This document shows positions 29,223 through 38,782 of a DNA stretch of 64,000 bases, piece by piece. The stretch comes from Rhizobium jaguaris (GTDB lineage Bacteria > Pseudomonadota > Alphaproteobacteria > Rhizobiales > Rhizobiaceae): assembly GCF_003627755.1 (NCBI RefSeq), contig NZ_CP032696.1:62001-126000 (forward strand). The letters are read 5' to 3'. The translations under genes and the position numbers were made by a program. Numbering within the stretch: position 1 is the stretch's first letter; each line of letters opens with the position of its first letter. The notes under the pieces were generated by a model. The model ran no database searches. It worked only from the letters and a program-made list of their open reading frames with translations, and was not told the DNA's origin.

Positions 29223-30220
29223 ATCTTGGCAGCGGTATACAGGGAAGCATCCAGCGGGAGACTCCCAAACGCAAGTTGACACAGAAGATAGTTAGCGCCT
29301 GCCTCTTCTATCTGATTCAGTAAAGCTTGCCGCACCGAGGCCGCCGTTCCTGCAACGCATAACTCATTCTCGACCGCCTCGTCGAAGGTCAGCGGCAGGT
29401 TCGGAGGCGTCTGCAGGTCATTCAGGTCGTAAAGAAACTTAAAGCTCTCGAGCCAATGTTCGTAAGCCGACGCTGCGATCGAATAAGCATCGCGGTCAGA
29501 ACGTCCAATCACGACCATGCGTAGCAATCCTCGAAATGGCGATTGATCATCTGCGCTCGCGTTGCATTTTCGATAAGCGCGGAAGGCATCGGTAATTTTG
29601 CGGACAGAAGAGGAAGGTCCTACGCACGCGATATTTGCGCCGTTCGCAGCTGCCCAGTGCGCAGACTCGGGCCGGCTGGTGGCGATCCACGTCGGTGGAT
29701 GCGGACGTTGATGAGGCCTCAATGTCAAAGGTATGCCGCTTAGCTCATAATGCTCGCCCTTATGCGACAGCGTTCCGCCTTTCATCGCATTCACCAGAAT
29801 CTCACTGGCTTCTACGTAGCGGCCTGGCGCCGCGTCCGGACCAATCCCGAAATAACCGAGTTCGATCGGGAGAGACCCGCGCCCTATCCCGAGCTCGACT
29901 CTGCCGCCGCTCAATTGATCCAGCATGCAGATTTCTTCGAAAGCCCGCAGCGGATGATAGAGGGGCAGCAGCATGACTAAAGGCCCAATACGAAGGCGAC
30001 GCGTGCGCTGTGCAACGCTTGATAAAAACAAATTTGGCGATGGGCCTCTGCCGTGCGGAGTACAATGGTGCTCAGCGAGGTGATACGCGTAGAAACCAAG
30101 GCGATCGCACGCCTCTGCCAACCTCAGGCGATCCGAATACTGCTGGGCGATGTCGCTGCCGTTCGCGTCAAGGTGATCGAAGATGCCGAAGGTCAGGTTA
30201 GAAGGAAGGGCATTTCCCAT
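29192..30220 (-). CDS. Luciferase-like flavin-dependent monooxygenase
   Basis: 342 residues of the bacterial-luciferase-like TIM-barrel family: [12 protein letters not shown] near the start, [18 protein letters not shown] (His pair of group 1 LLM proteins), [19 protein letters not shown], then [15 protein letters not shown]. These enzymes use FMNH2 and oxygen on varied substrates. The gene is 94 bases downstream of hisC on the same strand, so a two-gene operon is likely. Its 3' end overlaps nodD by 31 bases in convergent orientation. The substrate is unknown. Confidence 0.88.
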   Translation of the reverse strand: MGNALPSNLTFGIFDHLDANGSDIAQQYSDRLRLAEACDRLGFYAYHLAEHHCTPHGRGPSPNLFLSSVAQRTRRLRIGPLVMLLPLYHPLRAFEEICMLDQLSGGRVELGIGRGSLPIELGYFGIGPDAAPGRYVEASEILVNAMKGGTLSHKGEHYELSGIPLTLRPHQRPHPPTWIATSRPESAHWAAANGANIACVGPSSSVRKITDAFRAYRKCNASADDQSPFRGLLRMVVIGRSDRDAYSIAASAYEHWLESFKFLYDLNDLQTPPNLPLTFDEAVENELCVAGTAASVRQALLNQIEEAGANYLLCQLAFGSLPLDASLYTAAKIQSEIMARPD

Positions 30221-30314
30221 TCAATTGTCTCCAATGTTTGACTAAAACCCGTAGGTTCAGGCGATCCGATATGTCGTTTTGGCCATTTCGTTCGTCCGCG
30301 TGACAAAGCAAAAA

Positions 30315-31433
30315 TTAACGGCGCGTAACCGGCAATCGCTGCGTCTTCAGGCTTTCAGAAATGTCACCGGCAGCTGAAAGGAATTTATCCATTTGGGCTT
30401 TTGTACCGATGCTCACGCGGATATGATTTTCCAAGCCATCATCGGGAAAGACGGCTACAAGTACCTTTTGCCTTTTTAACGATGCTTGCCACCAAGCGCC
30501 GTTTTGTCCGGATGGCACACGAGCAAGCAAGAAATTTGCATAAGACGGGATCACCGAAAATCCGAGTTCGGATAGCGCAACCATCGTTCGCTGTCTTTCA
30601 TGTTTGATGTGTTTATGGTTCTCGGCGTAAGCGGCGCGGTGTGAAAGGATGCTAATGCCCACCGCATGGGCAATAAGGTTCATGTTGAAGAGATTCTGGA
30701 TGTTGCGTAGCCTCCCGATAAGTTCAGGATGACCGAAGCCGAAACCAACGCGGATACCGGCGGCGGCGTAGCTTTTCGAAAATGTCCTTAAAATTAGAAG
30801 ATTCGAATGGCGATTAATAAGGCGTAGAGCATCATCGGGTGCAAAATCGACATATGCCTCATCCAATACGATCAATCGGTCGGACTGGGCGGCGAGCTTA
30901 TCGATATCGGCTACCGGAACAAACGTTCCGCTCGGGTTGTTCGGATTAGCCAGCAGGATAAACTTTGCATCTTTTGGGGGACCAAGAAGCAGCTGCTCGA
31001 TTGGCAACGAATAAGCTTTGCCCCATCCGATTTCTAAAAATCGAGCACCCTGCAACATAGCAAGCTTGCGGTTGAACGAAAAACCCGGCGACATCATCGC
31101 CACGCTATCGCCTGGAGCAAGGAAGGCTCTGTAAAGGAGCCCCAGCAGCTCAGACGATCCGTTGCCTGCGATCACTTGATCCTGGGACAAGCCATACGCA
31201 TTGGCCGCCGCCTCCCGCAAGCTGAAATTGTCATCTTCGGGATAAAGGTAATGCCGTTTGAGAGCCGTAAGCGCGGTTCGCATCACCGCAATCGGTAACG
31301 GAAAGGGATTCTCATTTGTGTCTAGTTTGACGCAATCGGCGTCCGGACCCGCTTGACTGGACGGCACAGCATCTAACTGTCTCGCTGTCTGCGAAAGAGC
31401 CGAAAGCACACCTTGCAATTTTGCATCAGACAT
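30315..31433 (-). CDS. hisC: Histidinol-phosphate aminotransferase-like protein
   Basis: 372 residues from the ATG at 31433, preceded by GGAG (an upstream in-frame ATG at 31451 is less likely). PLP fold-type I features: VKLDTNENPFPLP start, NPNNPSGT, VLDEAYVDF and the Schiff-base Lys in TFSKSYAAAGIRVGF. The length fits HisC (about 350-370). HisC converts imidazole-acetol phosphate and glutamate to histidinol phosphate, but plasmid copies may act on other keto-phosphates or aromatic keto acids. It precedes the luciferase-like monooxygenase and they probably form one unit. Confidence 0.88.
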   Translation of the reverse strand: MSDAKLQGVLSALSQTARQLDAVPSSQAGPDADCVKLDTNENPFPLPIAVMRTALTALKRHYLYPEDDNFSLREAAANAYGLSQDQVIAGNGSSELLGLLYRAFLAPGDSVAMMSPGFSFNRKLAMLQGARFLEIGWGKAYSLPIEQLLLGPPKDAKFILLANPNNPSGTFVPVADIDKLAAQSDRLIVLDEAYVDFAPDDALRLINRHSNLLILRTFSKSYAAAGIRVGFGFGHPELIGRLRNIQNLFNMNLIAHAVGISILSHRAAYAENHKHIKHERQRTMVALSELGFSVIPSYANFLLARVPSGQNGAWWQASLKRQKVLVAVFPDDGLENHIRVSIGTKAQMDKFLSAAGDISESLKTQRLPVTRR

Positions 31434-32206
31434 ATCTTTTCTCCGTTTCAATTCGCTGGACTCGTTTGCGCGTCATTTGGCCGTCCTATGTGGCTTCGAA
31501 CCTTCGTGCCTAAGCGAGCGCAGCAATGGCCATCCTGACGGCAGATTCACCAAGGACCACCGCGAGTGCCTCAAGCCGCAATATGCTCAAAACTTCGCAT
31601 TGGAGCGTCACCGCGCCCCATTCGCATTTTGACAAACTGTTTGATCTTAGGCGCCACCGCTGCTAGCTCGTGGCCCGCCGTTTCGAATTCAGTCCACCTG
31701 TCTTCGATCAAGACGGAGAAGCAGCGAACGCGGCCGCTATCGCGGCTGCGACATTACCGGTCCCGCCGGCCCACATGTCCCTCGCATAATTTGCAATGAA
31801 TGGTGCACGCGATGATAGATAGGGCAGGTGGCGGCAGGGCGGCCCGCACCATTGATTGCTGCGGAAAACGTCATGAAGGCCTCCTGACGAATGACATTGA
31901 AAATTCGATGTTGATCAAGACTCCAATGCCGCCATGATTGGCACCATCGGTGTCGCGTGCACACGGAGCATCCTGGCCCATCTTCCACCGATGACTCGAT
32001 CGTTGCCTCCACCTGCCGAGTCGCTAGCCGACACATCGTCGGTCAAGGTCATTGACATTAGGATCAATGAGCACATCGCCACTGTTTCTTCAGACGAGGC
32101 TTTGTCACGTGGACAACGGATTAGCATCGCAGATACCCCTTGTGATTGAGCGTCTCAACGAAACCTATTTACCCTTCATCGGACCATTGGGGTAATTGAT
32201 TGATTT
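31434..32206. other. Region between hisC and the nod-box sites
   Basis: No intact gene. A minus-strand stretch at about 31577-31730 reads as a plausible C-terminal fragment (EDRWTEFETAGHELAAVAPK), and an ATG at 31874 has an AGGAGG site, so an unidentified broken gene may lie here. Confidence 0.35.
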
Positions 32207-32241
32207 GATGGGATACATCCAAATGTCGAATACAACCAAAG
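32207..32241 (+). promoter_or_regulatory. Degenerate nod-box-like sequence
   Basis: GATG, six bases, ATCCAAA, then an AACCAAA ending at the expected distance. About 14 of 25 bases of the right-hand consensus match. It lies some 200 bases upstream of the better nod box. It could be a relic or chance. Confidence 0.3.
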
Positions 32242-32396
32242 CGATTAGGCTTGTAGCTTGGCCCTGCGGCCAGTCCACGTGATCCATGCAGGCCGTGAGG
32301 ATCTGTCGCGAGAAAACACTGGGCCGAACTCAATCAGCACATTTGCGAGAGAGCCGTCCGAAGAACGGATCATTCCCGTCAATGGAGTGGAGAGAA

Positions 32397-32446
32397 TCAT
32401 TTAGGAGATGGATACTCATCATCCAAACAATAGATTTTGCAATCTA
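32397..32446 (+). promoter_or_regulatory. nod box upstream of the fatty-acid hydroxylase gene
   Basis: ATCCAAACAATAGATTTTGC followed by AATCT (32421-32445) matches the conserved right part of the nod box, with GATG at 32407 and CATC before it. It lies 55 bases from the proposed ATG, the usual spacing, and in the correct orientation. NodD-dependent transcription of the downstream gene is the natural reading. Confidence 0.75.
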
Positions 32447-32500
32447 GGTAAATTCCGCATAGTGCGTTTTGTTGTTCGCCAATTCGTCGGAGCAATCAAA

Positions 32501-33421
32501 ATGCACGTTCTCGATGTTGGGGAAATGGCCCAGCTCTTCGTCAAATCGTTTAAATTGGTTGCGATTTTCGCTACCGCATGCGTTGTGCTCGAGGTGATCT
32601 TTCCGGCTTACCGATACAGTTTTGCCTCGTACATTCGCGGTGCGCGGAATTGGATTATCCGTATCGGATGCGGCACTTTAATCTGGCACTTCTACGCTTT
32701 GGGTTTGAAATGGTTGGGGGTTAAGCCGCTCCTAACGATCAATTTTGGTGCGTTGCTTCACTCTAATAGCCCGATCATCAATACGGGCTTCGCCGTCCTT
32801 TCGGGCGTTTTAGTCGCGATTGCCGGTGACTTCTTTTACTACTGGATGCACCGGGCTCAGCACGCCGTTCCATTTCTGTGGCGCCTGCACGCAACCCATC
32901 ATTCAATCCGCGAACTGACGGCGTGGAATTGCAACCACCATATTTCCGAGCCATTTGTTTACGCGGCGTTTGTAGCACTACCACTCGCGCTAATTCACTT
33001 CGAATCAGGCGTCGTGCCCGTTGCTGCCATGGCGCTGATTACCTTTCAGGCCCATCTTTCCCACTCTAGCACACGCTTTAATTTGGGGCCGCTTCGGTAC
33101 CTCATCGGCGATAATAAATTCCACCGTATTCACCACTCCACGGAACTTCACCACCGGCATAAAAACTATGGCTTCTTTACAACCGTTTGGGACACGATTT
33201 TCCGTACTGCATACTGGCCGAAAATGAATGAGTGGCCGGAAGTTGGCATGCGAAATCAGCCCGAACCGCTCACCGTACGCGACTTCATTATGTTCCCGTT
33301 TGACCAACGCCGCTGGCGCAAAGCTAAAGCCGGAAGTGGTACACAGGGAATTGAAACTGGAGGATTGAACGCGGTAAAGAGAGATGGTCCCATTCATTCG
33401 GACAGTAGTTCTGCAATTTAG
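32501..33421 (+). CDS. Sterol desaturase / fatty-acid hydroxylase family membrane enzyme under a nod box
   Basis: 306 residues from the ATG at 32501 (GGAG eight bases upstream). The longer frame from 32408 is rejected because it would run through the nod box. Several membrane segments are followed by the di-iron histidine clusters: HRAQH, HATHH, CNHH, HRIHH and HHRHK, in the order of the sterol desaturase/fatty-acid hydroxylase superfamily. Such enzymes hydroxylate or desaturate lipid chains at the membrane. The nod box suggests action on the Nod-factor acyl chain or on a lipid needed in early symbiosis; that is inference. Confidence 0.87.
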   Translation: MHVLDVGEMAQLFVKSFKLVAIFATACVVLEVIFPAYRYSFASYIRGARNWIIRIGCGTLIWHFYALGLKWLGVKPLLTINFGALLHSNSPIINTGFAVLSGVLVAIAGDFFYYWMHRAQHAVPFLWRLHATHHSIRELTAWNCNHHISEPFVYAAFVALPLALIHFESGVVPVAAMALITFQAHLSHSSTRFNLGPLRYLIGDNKFHRIHHSTELHHRHKNYGFFTTVWDTIFRTAYWPKMNEWPEVGMRNQPEPLTVRDFIMFPFDQRRWRKAKAGSGTQGIETGGLNAVKRDGPIHSDSSSAI

Positions 33422-33960
33422 AGCGCAAAGCGCTGCTTGTTCAGTTGCCGTTTCTATCGCAGGGGGATCGTGCAGCAACTCTGATCCGAGTCCGGTCTGC
33501 CCGCACTACTGTCAGGCGCAACTGGTCAGGCCGAGGCCGAATATTGCCATGGCAATAACATGTTCGCCTTTCCACTCTGAGACCGTTTAAGGCTTGGCTG
33601 AAATTACAAAGAGCTCACGCGCTAACTCAATCGCTGCCGTGGTGGTCTGCGCGGCATGGGCAACACGAGGGATCCATCCATTAAACGGTCGGCCTTTTCG
33701 GCCGAGAGCTTTAGGAGTCGACGGCCGCATTAAAGGCGGACAACAACGAGGAGCGACCTCCCCTACCTCGCTTGCGAACTCCTTCGTGAACCGCAGGACA
33801 AATTGGCCGATCAACATTAAGCGGCTGAACGCGACGGATGCTGACGAGGGGAAGCTAGAGGCAATCATCCGCCCAGAGGCTTATCAATGTGATGGCATCA
33901 TCCGGCTCGCACAGACCGGTTCTGCCGTTTGTCGCGCCAGCGCCTTCGTCAATCCGCTTG
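33422..33960. other. Gene-free interval between hydroxylase and AraC genes
   Basis: About 540 bases. A plus-strand open frame from 33594 runs antisense into the AraC gene and shows no recognisable domain. I see no supported gene or regulatory site. Confidence 0.4.
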
Positions 33961-34977
33961 TCAGGAGGACCTACGAGAATTTGATCCGCAGACCCGTCTC
34001 CTTGTTTCGGAGGGATTTTCTCCATAGTGCGCCCTATAAACTGCGGCGAATCTTCCGAATTGAAAGAAGCCCCATTTCAGGCAGATTTCCTTCATAAGCA
34101 TGCGGTTTTCTGGATCGAGCAGGTCTTCGCGTGCTGCCCGGAGCCGAAGCATCTGCAGATAAGCTGCCGGCGTTGTATTCTTGAAAGCACGAAAACCTGC
34201 TTCGAGTGCCCTGGTGGAAACACCCGCTGCATCTGCCACCATTGGCATTGTAATCGGCTGGTTGACATTGGCACACATGAACTCGATCCCACGGCGGACG
34301 TGGCCGGGAGCAATCATATGGGGTTTCTTATCCAGCAGATGCGATAACCGATGGGGCACCATCCGTATTACGACATCGGCTAGCGCCTGCGTAATATGAG
34401 CCATGGCTATGGGACTCTGACAGAGGGGACCATTATCACGTATTCCGTCGATAATCGCTTCCGTGAGATTGCCGATTGTCCGACCAACTGGCGTTGAAAG
34501 ATCCACTTCGGGCAACAGGTCGAGCGAGCCGCTAAACGGGATATCGAAAGTTTCGCCAATGGTCCGTTGGATCAAAGACCAATTAAGCACCAGCTCATCT
34601 ATTAAATTGGATTGCCCTTGTATAGAAATGCTGTCTGGTTCGAAATTCCTGTAAAGAAGCAATTTCTCTTCCCGGGCCTCAGCCATGCGCGAACCGTACG
34701 TAACCCCCATGCCGCCTCTGCGAGGCACCACGATCGATAGATGCTCTGTAGCTTCGGAACACCACTGAGCGCGGAACTGAAACCCGGTCTGATGGTGACC
34801 GGTGATCAATGCTGCGCTTTCACACCCGGCAAGATCGAGCGCCCAATAGAAGTCTCGAGTACGACCAACGAGATCGGCGTCGAATGTGCCGAAAACCGCT
34901 CCGAGGGATTCGATCATGCTATCGAACGTCGAGCCACGATATCGAAAAACGGTATTCTCAGCGCTATTTTCCATCAT
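33961..34977 (-). CDS. AraC-family transcriptional regulator
   Basis: 338 residues. The C-terminal 100 residues form the double helix-turn-helix: PITMPMVADAAGVSTRALEA, then a second helix pair ending FFQFGRFAAVYRAHYGENPS, the conserved AraC signature (the usual GF-x-SxSxFxRxF region). The N-terminal 220 residues are a cupin-like sensor domain of the AraC_binding_2 type. GGAG precedes the ATG. It lies in the nodulation segment, divergent from nothing obvious; its target is unknown. AraC regulators such as those for nodulation or host-range genes occur on symbiotic plasmids. Confidence 0.9.
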   Translation of the reverse strand: MMENSAENTVFRYRGSTFDSMIESLGAVFGTFDADLVGRTRDFYWALDLAGCESAALITGHHQTGFQFRAQWCSEATEHLSIVVPRRGGMGVTYGSRMAEAREEKLLLYRNFEPDSISIQGQSNLIDELVLNWSLIQRTIGETFDIPFSGSLDLLPEVDLSTPVGRTIGNLTEAIIDGIRDNGPLCQSPIAMAHITQALADVVIRMVPHRLSHLLDKKPHMIAPGHVRRGIEFMCANVNQPITMPMVADAAGVSTRALEAGFRAFKNTTPAAYLQMLRLRAAREDLLDPENRMLMKEICLKWGFFQFGRFAAVYRAHYGENPSETRRRVCGSNSRRSS

Positions 34978-35088
34978 GCATCTCCAGGCTCAATCCTGCT
35001 GCTCGGTCATGCTGGTTCAATGACCAAGCCTGTGATCTAGCTGTGTGCTCGTGCATTCCGAGTTGTGGTTGCGCGTCGTTGATCTCTT

Positions 35089-35241
35089 TCAACGTGCGGC
35101 AACAATTCGACTTTCCGCGACAGAATACGCCCTCATCACCGGCCGACTGAGATTGATCTGGCTGCCGCCCCAGTGAGCTTGGCTCGTCATCAAAGCGTCG
35201 AACACGACCGGGAGATTTAGATCAAGTCCTTTGAACCGCAG
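35089..35241 (-). pseudogene. nodD N-terminal fragment
   Basis: Reads [18 protein letters not shown], then QINLSRPVM, matching the first 50 or so residues of NodD including part of the helix-turn-helix. The start codon position is CTG rather than ATG, and similarity stops at about 35089. It lies about 110 bases downstream of nodA on the same strand, whereas nodD and nodA are normally divergent, so it reflects rearrangement. Confidence 0.8.
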
Positions 35242-35353
35242 GTTTCCTCCACAGAAGGCTGGCGCAATCTCGATCGCCGGAATTTCAATGCGTGTGGGAC
35301 TGCGTAAGTTTGCCAGTGGGCATTCGGCGCTTCGGGTAAACAGTCGAGGTGAC

Positions 35354-35944
35354 TCACAGCTCCGGTCCGTTCCGGTCGATCGTCGTACCAGCTGGCCAAT
35401 CGGAGATTGGCCGTCCAACAGGCAGAATAATGACAAGTGGGTCCTCGACGCGCGTGGGCGGCAGGTCTGTACGCGCGTGTGGCAGCGTGGATCGTACGCT
35501 AATCTCCGACACAACAGTCACCGGGCCGTTTCGACCGAACCTCTCAATGTGTTTTTGCAATGCGGGCCGCACCGTGCCGAAAGCAAACGGAACAGCCAGT
35601 TCGCGCAACACCGGAAGCATGGCTTGGATCGAATGTCCGATCCCCAAACCCTCGAGATCCGGACGCACACCATATAGTCCAAGCTCAGCCACCAACTGAT
35701 CGGTTGTGCCAACCTTTATGAACCGGCGCAGCAATCCCATGTGAGCGGCGACGCCACTAGCGTCATAGGCGATTGCACGAAGCTCAGGTCTTGCTCCGGC
35801 CCAGCTTTGACTGCCCTCGAACGGCTTTGCATTAAAGGCACCGGTTGGCCCATAGGTCTTTCGAAAGAACTCGGCGAGTTCGACATGTTCGGCGAGTTCC
35901 AACTCGCTTTCCCAGCGCAATTTCCACTGCACGTCAGCGCGCAT
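35354..35944 (-). CDS. nodA: NodA, Nod-factor N-acyltransferase
   Basis: 196 residues, the standard NodA length, from the ATG at 35944 ([16 protein letters not shown]); the upstream in-frame ATG at 35998 is not used in the family. Diagnostic blocks are [48 protein letters not shown] and the C-terminal TIDRNGPEL. NodA transfers a fatty acyl chain to the deacetylated chito-oligosaccharide in the cytoplasm and helps set acyl specificity. There is no nodB or nodC downstream (a nodD fragment follows), and I find no convincing nod box upstream. Separation of nodA from nodBC is known in some bean rhizobia. It may be an extra copy. Confidence 0.95.
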   Translation of the reverse strand: MRADVQWKLRWESELELAEHVELAEFFRKTYGPTGAFNAKPFEGSQSWAGARPELRAIAYDASGVAAHMGLLRRFIKVGTTDQLVAELGLYGVRPDLEGLGIGHSIQAMLPVLRELAVPFAFGTVRPALQKHIERFGRNGPVTVVSEISVRSTLPHARTDLPPTRVEDPLVIILPVGRPISDWPAGTTIDRNGPEL

Positions 35945-36567
35945 GCAAGACCTCTTATTTGCTGTCGACTGGAGTTCGGAGATATCGACCTTCGTCAAAG
36001 TTTATCGCTCGAGTTTGCCGCAAGCAGCAATCCGAACGCGGCGTACCGGCCACCCAATCTTTTTGAAATTTCCCAGATCCGAGTGATCGGCATTGGTTCT
36101 CAATGTGGCTCTCAAGGGGGATATTCGGTAACCGAAGCGCCATATCATGAGGCCAATCAAATCTGAAATGGCATTATTTCATGAATCGATGAACAGAGCT
36201 CATAGTGCTCGGTTTCGGGTGGCTCCAGCAGATAAATGGGAACGAATATCTTGCGGATCTTTTTGAATTCCCCGCAAAGCCCGCTCGAACGTCAGCCGCA
36301 AACATCGATCATATGTCCATTTTTGGCCATTGGCCGCACTGCCGACCGGAGGATTTTCTTCGTCGGGGTTGAGCCTTCCCGAACCTCCGTCGTAAGCGAC
36401 CGTTTTCCTCTCGTGAAGGAATGCTGATTTTAATCAGCCATCTCTAATGAATTGACCAGTTGGAGTAAGCAGACATGGCTCTGCAAATGGGAAACGGAAT
36501 CGCCGCACATGCGCGGGTTTGGTGGCGATTGGCAGCGATCAAGAGGACAATATCGTCGAACGGCGGA
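35945..36567. other. Upstream region of nodA
   Basis: About 620 bases with no gene. No clear nod box was found on either strand. Motif copy C lies at 36165. Confidence 0.5.
36165..36212 (+). promoter_or_regulatory. Conserved upstream motif, copy C
   Basis: GAAATGGCATTATTTCATGA then ATCGATGAAC and GCTCATAGTG. It is the best match to copy B at 25635 and shares GAAATGGCATT and TTCATGAAT with copy A. It lies about 220 bases upstream of nodA on the opposite strand. Confidence 0.4.
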
Positions 36568-37323
36568 TCAGAGGCGAGGTCGATAGTGGCGAGGCGCGTC
36601 AGCTCTACTTCGGTCTGCAAAGGTGGTGCCCTCACGCTTCGACGGGTTGCTCGTCGGTCGGAACGCGAGAATTCCACTGAGCTGAAGAAGGCCCGCCGCA
36701 ATTGCACCGAGCATTGGCGCAAATATATAGAGCCAGAGCTGAGCGCGCGCGATCTCTCCCGCGAAGAGTGCCGGCCCGAGTGATCTTGCAGGGTTTACAG
36801 AAGCACCCGAAACCGTAATGCCGGCCAGATGGATTGCAATTAAGGTTAAACCGATCGCAAATCCTGCGAGAGTGCCTCCGCTATCCTCTGCCGTGCTTTT
36901 GAGAAATACAGTCACGAACAGAAACGAGGAGATGAACTCAAACAGGAACGCAGATTTCATCCCGTAGGCTCCCCAGCCGTTCTGAGCGAAACCTTCTGTG
37001 GCGATATCGTAACCGCCGAGCTTGTCCGTAGCGATCAGGTAGAGCGTGCCTGCCGCCGCGATAGCCCCCGCGCTTTGCGCGAAGACATAAGCCACGAAAT
37101 CCCATAGTCCAAATCGCCGCGAAACGAGAAAACCCAGGCTGACGGCCGGATTGAGATGAGCACCTGAAACTGGGCCAATCGTGTAAGCCATGGCCACCAC
37201 GGTCAACCCGAAGGCAAGAGCGACACCGAGCATGCCGACCTCCAGACGCATAAAAAGAAGTGTGCCGCAGCCGAAGAAAATGAGCGCAAAAGTTCCGAGG
37301 AATTCGCAAAAATATCTATTCAT
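36568..37323 (-). CDS. Aquaporin (MIP family), AqpZ-like
   Basis: 251 residues from the ATG at 37323, preceded by GGAG; the longer frame to 37350 is unlikely. Both half-helix motifs are intact: GAHLNPAVSLGF and GASVNPARSLGPALF, with six membrane segments. The N-terminus MNRYFCEFLGTFALIFFGCG is typical of AqpZ-type channels. The C-terminal 25 residues are hydrophilic. It would conduct water or small neutral solutes across the inner membrane. It stands alone. Confidence 0.93.
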   Translation of the reverse strand: MNRYFCEFLGTFALIFFGCGTLLFMRLEVGMLGVALAFGLTVVAMAYTIGPVSGAHLNPAVSLGFLVSRRFGLWDFVAYVFAQSAGAIAAAGTLYLIATDKLGGYDIATEGFAQNGWGAYGMKSAFLFEFISSFLFVTVFLKSTAEDSGGTLAGFAIGLTLIAIHLAGITVSGASVNPARSLGPALFAGEIARAQLWLYIFAPMLGAIAAGLLQLSGILAFRPTSNPSKREGTTFADRSRADAPRHYRPRL

Positions 37324-37807
37324 CTTTAACTCCGTTGATTTCATCCCCACGGATACTTCGCTGCCAACTGCGTTTTCGACAGCTTCATCGAGCAGCGTTG
37401 GCCAGAACCTTTTGAGACCTACAAAACCAATCGTCTGTGTAATAGGTGCGGAACAACATCAGAGCCTTTGCGCTCGCAGGTTTGTCATAAACCACGCATA
37501 TTTCGTGCCGAATGAAAAAAATCGTTGCGGAGCAAGGCGATCATTCAGATGGTCGCTCTATTCCATGTTTGAAAGTGTCGCGAATTCGACAATAAATGAC
37601 ATGGCAGACGCGAAAGTCTCCAGGCGTACCCCTTAAGCCGCGGAACGATAATCGAAAGGCACTTTTTTAGAGCGCCCACCCCGCTGGCATGAAGCTTGCT
37701 GATCCTCGCCACAAGGCAAACAGCAAGCGTCAAAATTCTCAAAGATCGTCGCTGCGCCTGCCGACATCAACAGGTCACAACCAATGTCAATGAGAAGGAA
37801 AATCGCA
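37324..37807. other. Divergent promoter region of aquaporin and phasin genes
   Basis: About 480 bases between two divergent genes. No other coding region or clear operator was recognised. Confidence 0.45.
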
Positions 37808-38263
37808 ATGACGAAGATTTCAGAAAGGTCCTTTGAAACCATCGAAAACTCAGCGTCGTCGGCTCCCAAGGTGGTCGATCAGTTCGGCGCGTCCGTAGAA
37901 AAGGGAAACAAGCAGTTGACAGAAGCCTTTTTGAAGTTTGCGTCGAGCGCTGAAGAGACGCAGAAAATGCTTACCCCAATCTTCGAAACTACCAATCTGG
38001 TTGGCTACGAATTAACGCTGAAGACGGTCGCTGCACTGCAGGCCAATACCGAAGCCGGCTTCTCGCACTTGCAAGCGTTGCTCGGCGCGAATTCGCCGTC
38101 GCAATTCTTTGAACTGCAGTCGACCTACCTCCGTAAGCGCGTTGACGCAAGCATCGAGCAGGCCAAGGAACTCCGCGCATTGGCAAACAAGGCGGTGGCG
38201 GAGATCTCAAAGCCGATCAAGGGTGCCTTTGACAAAGCTTTGACGGACCTCAAGGCGACCTAA
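37808..38263 (+). CDS. Phasin family protein
   Basis: 151 residues from the ATG at 37808 (AGGAAAA just upstream; in-frame ATG at 37784 is less likely). The protein is almost entirely helical and charged, with the phasin pattern VGYELTLKTVAALQANTEAG then FFELQSTYLRKRVDASIEQAKEL. Phasins coat polyhydroxybutyrate granules, which are important in free-living rhizobia and some bacteroids. It lies alone and downstream of a divergent aquaporin gene. Confidence 0.9.
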   Translation: MTKISERSFETIENSASSAPKVVDQFGASVEKGNKQLTEAFLKFASSAEETQKMLTPIFETTNLVGYELTLKTVAALQANTEAGFSHLQALLGANSPSQFFELQSTYLRKRVDASIEQAKELRALANKAVAEISKPIKGAFDKALTDLKAT

Positions 38264-38782
38264 ATCAACTCCAGACTAACACACCGCCGATAGGAGTTGT
38301 TGGTGCATGCCAATGCCTAATCAGAAACGTCGAGACGAATGGCAGGATTTCACCGATAGACGCATATGATCGAAGCTGCTTTTGACGGAGTTTGGGGATG
38401 ATTCGAATTTGTCGAAGGGCAATGGGGAATGATTGCTCTATTGCCTTGGCGAGGAAATTGACCGCGGTCGCAGCGGCGGCCTACTCGCCTTTTTCTTCAA
38501 ACGATCTTCTGGACGACGTGCGGCCGGCAACCTCTATTTGGCCGGAAACCTATACCATGCCGACATTAGCAGCTAACGACGGCGCGCCCATGCTACCGGT
38601 CGCGGTAGCAAAATCTCACAATCGCGTCGAATTGTGGCAGGCGGCCATTGCCGTCCGCTTCGCTTGAGGGTTGGTCCGCCAGCTCAATCAACGCGGCTCG
38701 GCATCGCGGCGATACTTGAACGTTCGGAAGTTATTCCAATATCTTTCGCAGGATCACAGGTGGCGTGGAAAGGAGGAATCAG
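38264..38782. other. Intergenic region before the DUF982 gene
   Basis: About 520 bases. A 91-codon frame at 38392-38667 shows no recognisable similarity and lacks a good ribosome site; not called as a gene. Confidence 0.35.

Noticed and set aside
31577..31884. Possible gene with AGGAGG site at the ATG 31874
   Set aside because: The frame stops after 45 codons and the downstream coding-like fragment is in another frame; no family recognised.
38392..38667. 91-codon frame
   Set aside because: No domain, weak ribosome site and no supporting context.
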